28,659 bases of DNA from a virus, in IMG/VR virus record IMGVR_UViG_3300031566_000283, positions 1-28,659 of that record. The stretch is one strand, 5' to 3'. The notes under the pieces are model-generated. The model saw only the letters and a list, made by a program, of their open reading frames with translations. It was not told the DNA's origin and searched no databases. A program made the position numbers and the translations under genes. Below are positions 26,874-28,659 of the stretch, in pieces; position 1 is the first letter of the stretch, and every line of letters begins with the position of its first letter.

Positions 26874-27242
26874 ATGAAAAGAATACTTTGTCTATTTTTG
26901 ATACTGCTGTTTATATTGCCGATAATAGCAGAAGCTCGTATGGAACCAGATCATATCGGGAAGTCCAAAGCAGTAGGTACGGACAATAGTGTGCAAATAG
27001 TCAGGGGCGATGCAAGAATATGGGCGGTAAGTTTAATAAATCACGACGCAATCGGAGCCTTCTTGACTCTTTACGATGAATATGAGCCGTCTTTGGATGA
27101 GGAAAATATAATACTGGAGATTGAGGTTGCTACTGCCGGGAATAGCGAAACTATTATTTTGGAATACCCGATTGAAGTTTCTAATGGGCTGTATGTTTGG
27201 AAAAGTATTGCCAGCGGAACATATCTGATTCTTTATGAATAG
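26874..27242 (+). CDS. Secreted small beta protein, paralogue 3 of 3 (divergent)
   Basis: 122 residues with AAGGAGAAGG upstream. Signal peptide MKRILCLFLILLFILPIIAE. The mature part keeps the overall strand plan (RIWAVSLINHDAIGAFLTLY, ILEIEVATAGNSETIILEYP, GTYLILYE) but few identities with paralogues 1 and 2. Its last 8 bases overlap the start of the membrane protein gene, suggesting coupling between the two. Confidence 0.6.
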   Translation: MKRILCLFLILLFILPIIAEARMEPDHIGKSKAVGTDNSVQIVRGDARIWAVSLINHDAIGAFLTLYDEYEPSLDEENIILEIEVATAGNSETIILEYPIEVSNGLYVWKSIASGTYLILYE

Positions 27243-28338
27243 TTTTGACTTTGTGTTAAAGGTCTTTCTATTTCTTGCCCCTATTTTTTATTGGGGAAAT
27301 TTACCTTTGGCGCAAACACAGCTTCAATTCTTTCAACTTGGGGTGATATTCCTTTTCTTTGTGGCTCTTTCTCAAAAGAAGCAGAGAGACCTGAAAGACA
27401 AGACGTTATTTGCACTGGGTTTTGTTTGTTTCTTGAATATCTTTATCGCTCCGACGCCTTACAGCCGGATGGCATTGGTAAACATAGTCTTTTTGCTGTT
27501 GCTTTATTACCTGATTGTCTGTTATGCCAAGAATGTCCGGTGTATTCTAAAGACTTTGGTTTTACTTTCAGCAATAAATGCCATCTTAGGTCTTTCTCAG
27601 AGGTTCGGACTTGATTTTGTGTATGATACTTCTTCTGGATCCTGTGCTTTTATGGGAACTTCGGCGTTTCACGGGGATTTTCAGGCGATAATTTTTCCCA
27701 TAGCACTCTATCTGCACCCGTTGATGGCGATTTTTCCTGTTATGGGCTTGGTTCTTTCAAAATCCGCTACCGCTGGAATGGCTACGGTGGTAGGTTTGGC
27801 GTTTATTGCTGCAAAAAAAAGGTTTGGCTCGATTCATTTTTTGGCGATACTTTCCGGAATGACTATTTTTATCGTCCACTTCCGCGACCAGCTTCTTCGC
27901 AAGTTAATAATGCGGACTACGATTTGGAAAAAGGCATTGGAATTGATATTTGATAAGCCGCTTCAAGGTTGGGGTTTTGGAAGCATATTCGGTATGACAG
28001 ATGAATTCTGCTGGCCTCAATATGGCACGGCAGATCGTCTGTATAATGATTATTTGGAATTTGGACTTTGCGTGGGGATTGTTGGATGTATATTTTTATT
28101 TATATTTTTCTGCAATAAAGTCAAAAGATATAGGAGGGCGGACAAAACTCTCCTTTTAAATACCGTTTTTGCGGGTTGTATTGTTGCATCCGCAATTTGT
28201 TTGTCCCATTCGCCGATGGCTCCGATATTCTCAGGGATTGGGCAGTCTCCGAGAATCGCTATCGTTATTATAACAATGTTTGCACTATTGGAAATCCAAT
28301 TACAAGGAGGAGGAGGAGAAAAAAGATGGAAAGTATAA
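27235..28338 (+). CDS. O-antigen ligase/polymerase-like (Wzy_C) membrane protein
   Basis: 367 residues with about ten hydrophobic segments spread over the length. Near the C-terminus the sequence LRKLIMRTTIWKKALELIFD then KPLQGWGFGSIFG and DRLYNDYLEFGLCVGIVGCI matches the Wzy_C/WaaL signature (R..-W..A...I..-P..G.G.G, then a histidine or tyrosine/asparagine loop). In this family such proteins join or polymerise O-antigen units at the periplasmic face of the inner membrane. In phages they can alter the host surface to block other phages. A place amid virion genes is unusual. Activity here is inferred. Confidence 0.7.
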   Translation: MNSFDFVLKVFLFLAPIFYWGNLPLAQTQLQFFQLGVIFLFFVALSQKKQRDLKDKTLFALGFVCFLNIFIAPTPYSRMALVNIVFLLLLYYLIVCYAKNVRCILKTLVLLSAINAILGLSQRFGLDFVYDTSSGSCAFMGTSAFHGDFQAIIFPIALYLHPLMAIFPVMGLVLSKSATAGMATVVGLAFIAAKKRFGSIHFLAILSGMTIFIVHFRDQLLRKLIMRTTIWKKALELIFDKPLQGWGFGSIFGMTDEFCWPQYGTADRLYNDYLEFGLCVGIVGCIFLFIFFCNKVKRYRRADKTLLLNTVFAGCIVASAICLSHSPMAPIFSGIGQSPRIAIVIITMFALLEIQLQGGGGEKRWKV

Positions 28339-28655
28339 TAATTCGTTACACAGGAGGGAAATCATTATCTAAACTTTACTTCAATAGAGTCAGGTATGTT
28401 TTTAACAAAGAGAATAACTTTACTGCATCTGTTCCACTCGGGGCGTGGTATTTCGTTAAGCAGACGAATGAGTTTATTCCTGCGCCGATTTTAGAAAAGT
28501 CAGAAATGACTATGACTACTGTGATACATACGAAACCAGAAGAACCCAAACCAAAAGAAAAATCTACTAAGGTTATCTGTGATATATGCAGATTTAAGGC
28601 GAGGAGTCCTTATGGCCTTATTGTGCACTCACGGAAACATAAGGGGGGAAAATGA
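28326..28655 (+). CDS. Small protein with C-terminal C2H2 zinc finger
   Basis: ATG 28326 follows GGAGGAGGAG (109 residues), overlapping the membrane protein gene by 13 bases. The N-terminal half (IIIRYTGGKSLSKLYFNRVR, FNKENNFTASVPLGAWYFV) looks like a small phage head/neck-type beta domain. A linker of P, K and E follows, and then CDICRFKARSPYGLIVHSRK with a final H: C-x2-C-x12-H-x3-H, an exact classic zinc finger. Its stop overlaps the ATG (28652) of a further gene cut by the window edge. Confidence 0.65.
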   Translation: MESIIIRYTGGKSLSKLYFNRVRYVFNKENNFTASVPLGAWYFVKQTNEFIPAPILEKSEMTMTTVIHTKPEEPKPKEKSTKVICDICRFKARSPYGLIVHSRKHKGGK

Positions 28656-28659
28656 CCAC

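Noticed and set aside
27291-27614. 107-residue frame inside the O-antigen ligase-like gene
   Set aside because: Fully inside a multi-span membrane protein with family motifs; no independent evidence.

Overview
This window is part of a double-stranded DNA bacteriophage genome (or a prophage-like contig). Every gene I can support lies on the + strand. Genes are tightly packed, often with 4-base ATGA overlaps and strong AGGAGG-type ribosome sites, and the classic packaging and head genes are present: terminase large subunit, portal, scaffold and major capsid. The DNA is A+T-rich. Several early promoters match the sigma-70 consensus almost perfectly, so the host is a bacterium with an ordinary housekeeping sigma factor. 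An O-antigen ligase/polymerase-like membrane protein and many Sec signal peptides hint at a Gram-negative host, but the species cannot be named from sequence. No integrase, repressor pair or tRNA was recognised.

Layout. (1) 1-4060: end of a tail/structural region, a secreted beta-helix protein, then a lysis-type cassette (small membrane proteins, a YiiX-like NlpC/P60 hydrolase, secreted small proteins). (2) 4070-12100: early/nucleic-acid region. It holds a VRR-NUC nuclease, three HNH homing-type endonucleases, a ribbon-helix-helix protein, a Ro60 (TROVE + vWA) protein preceded by three tandem Y-RNA-like modules, a RecB-like PD-(D/E)XK nuclease, an SSB-like protein with an ETLPF tail and several unknown small proteins. 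(3) 12100-12934: a probable replication module, with a winged-helix initiator candidate, an iteron array of about 21-22 bp period, and a second replication-type protein. (4) 12931-17005: a lytic transglycosylase, another HNH protein, a DUF5131 protein and many small unknown proteins. (5) 17160-28659: packaging and head module (TerS candidate, TerL, portal, scaffold, major capsid), three tandem secreted paralogues, an O-antigen ligase-like protein and a zinc-finger protein.

Two RNA systems stand out. First, 5512-5741 carries three consecutive stem modules. Each has the same flanks (5' GCGAAG; loop ATACTTCT; 3' C-R-Y-TTGTTC) and a different but self-complementary stem. They match the Ro60-binding arm of Y RNAs and sit directly upstream of the ro60 gene under a TTGACA-N16-TATAAT promoter. 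This looks like a phage Ro60/Y-RNA ribonucleoprotein encoded as one unit. Second, four intergenic leaders (4563-4658, 8622-8720, 11455-11554, 11951-12084) each begin at or close to the predicted start of a strong N17-spaced promoter. They share a TTTTTTAT core and keep the same interleaved P1/P2 pseudoknot pairing although the stem sequences differ completely. Three lie upstream of HNH genes and one upstream of the replication initiator. I do not recognise this RNA family. A further multi-branched RNA candidate with a tRNA-like outline lies at 11230-11397.
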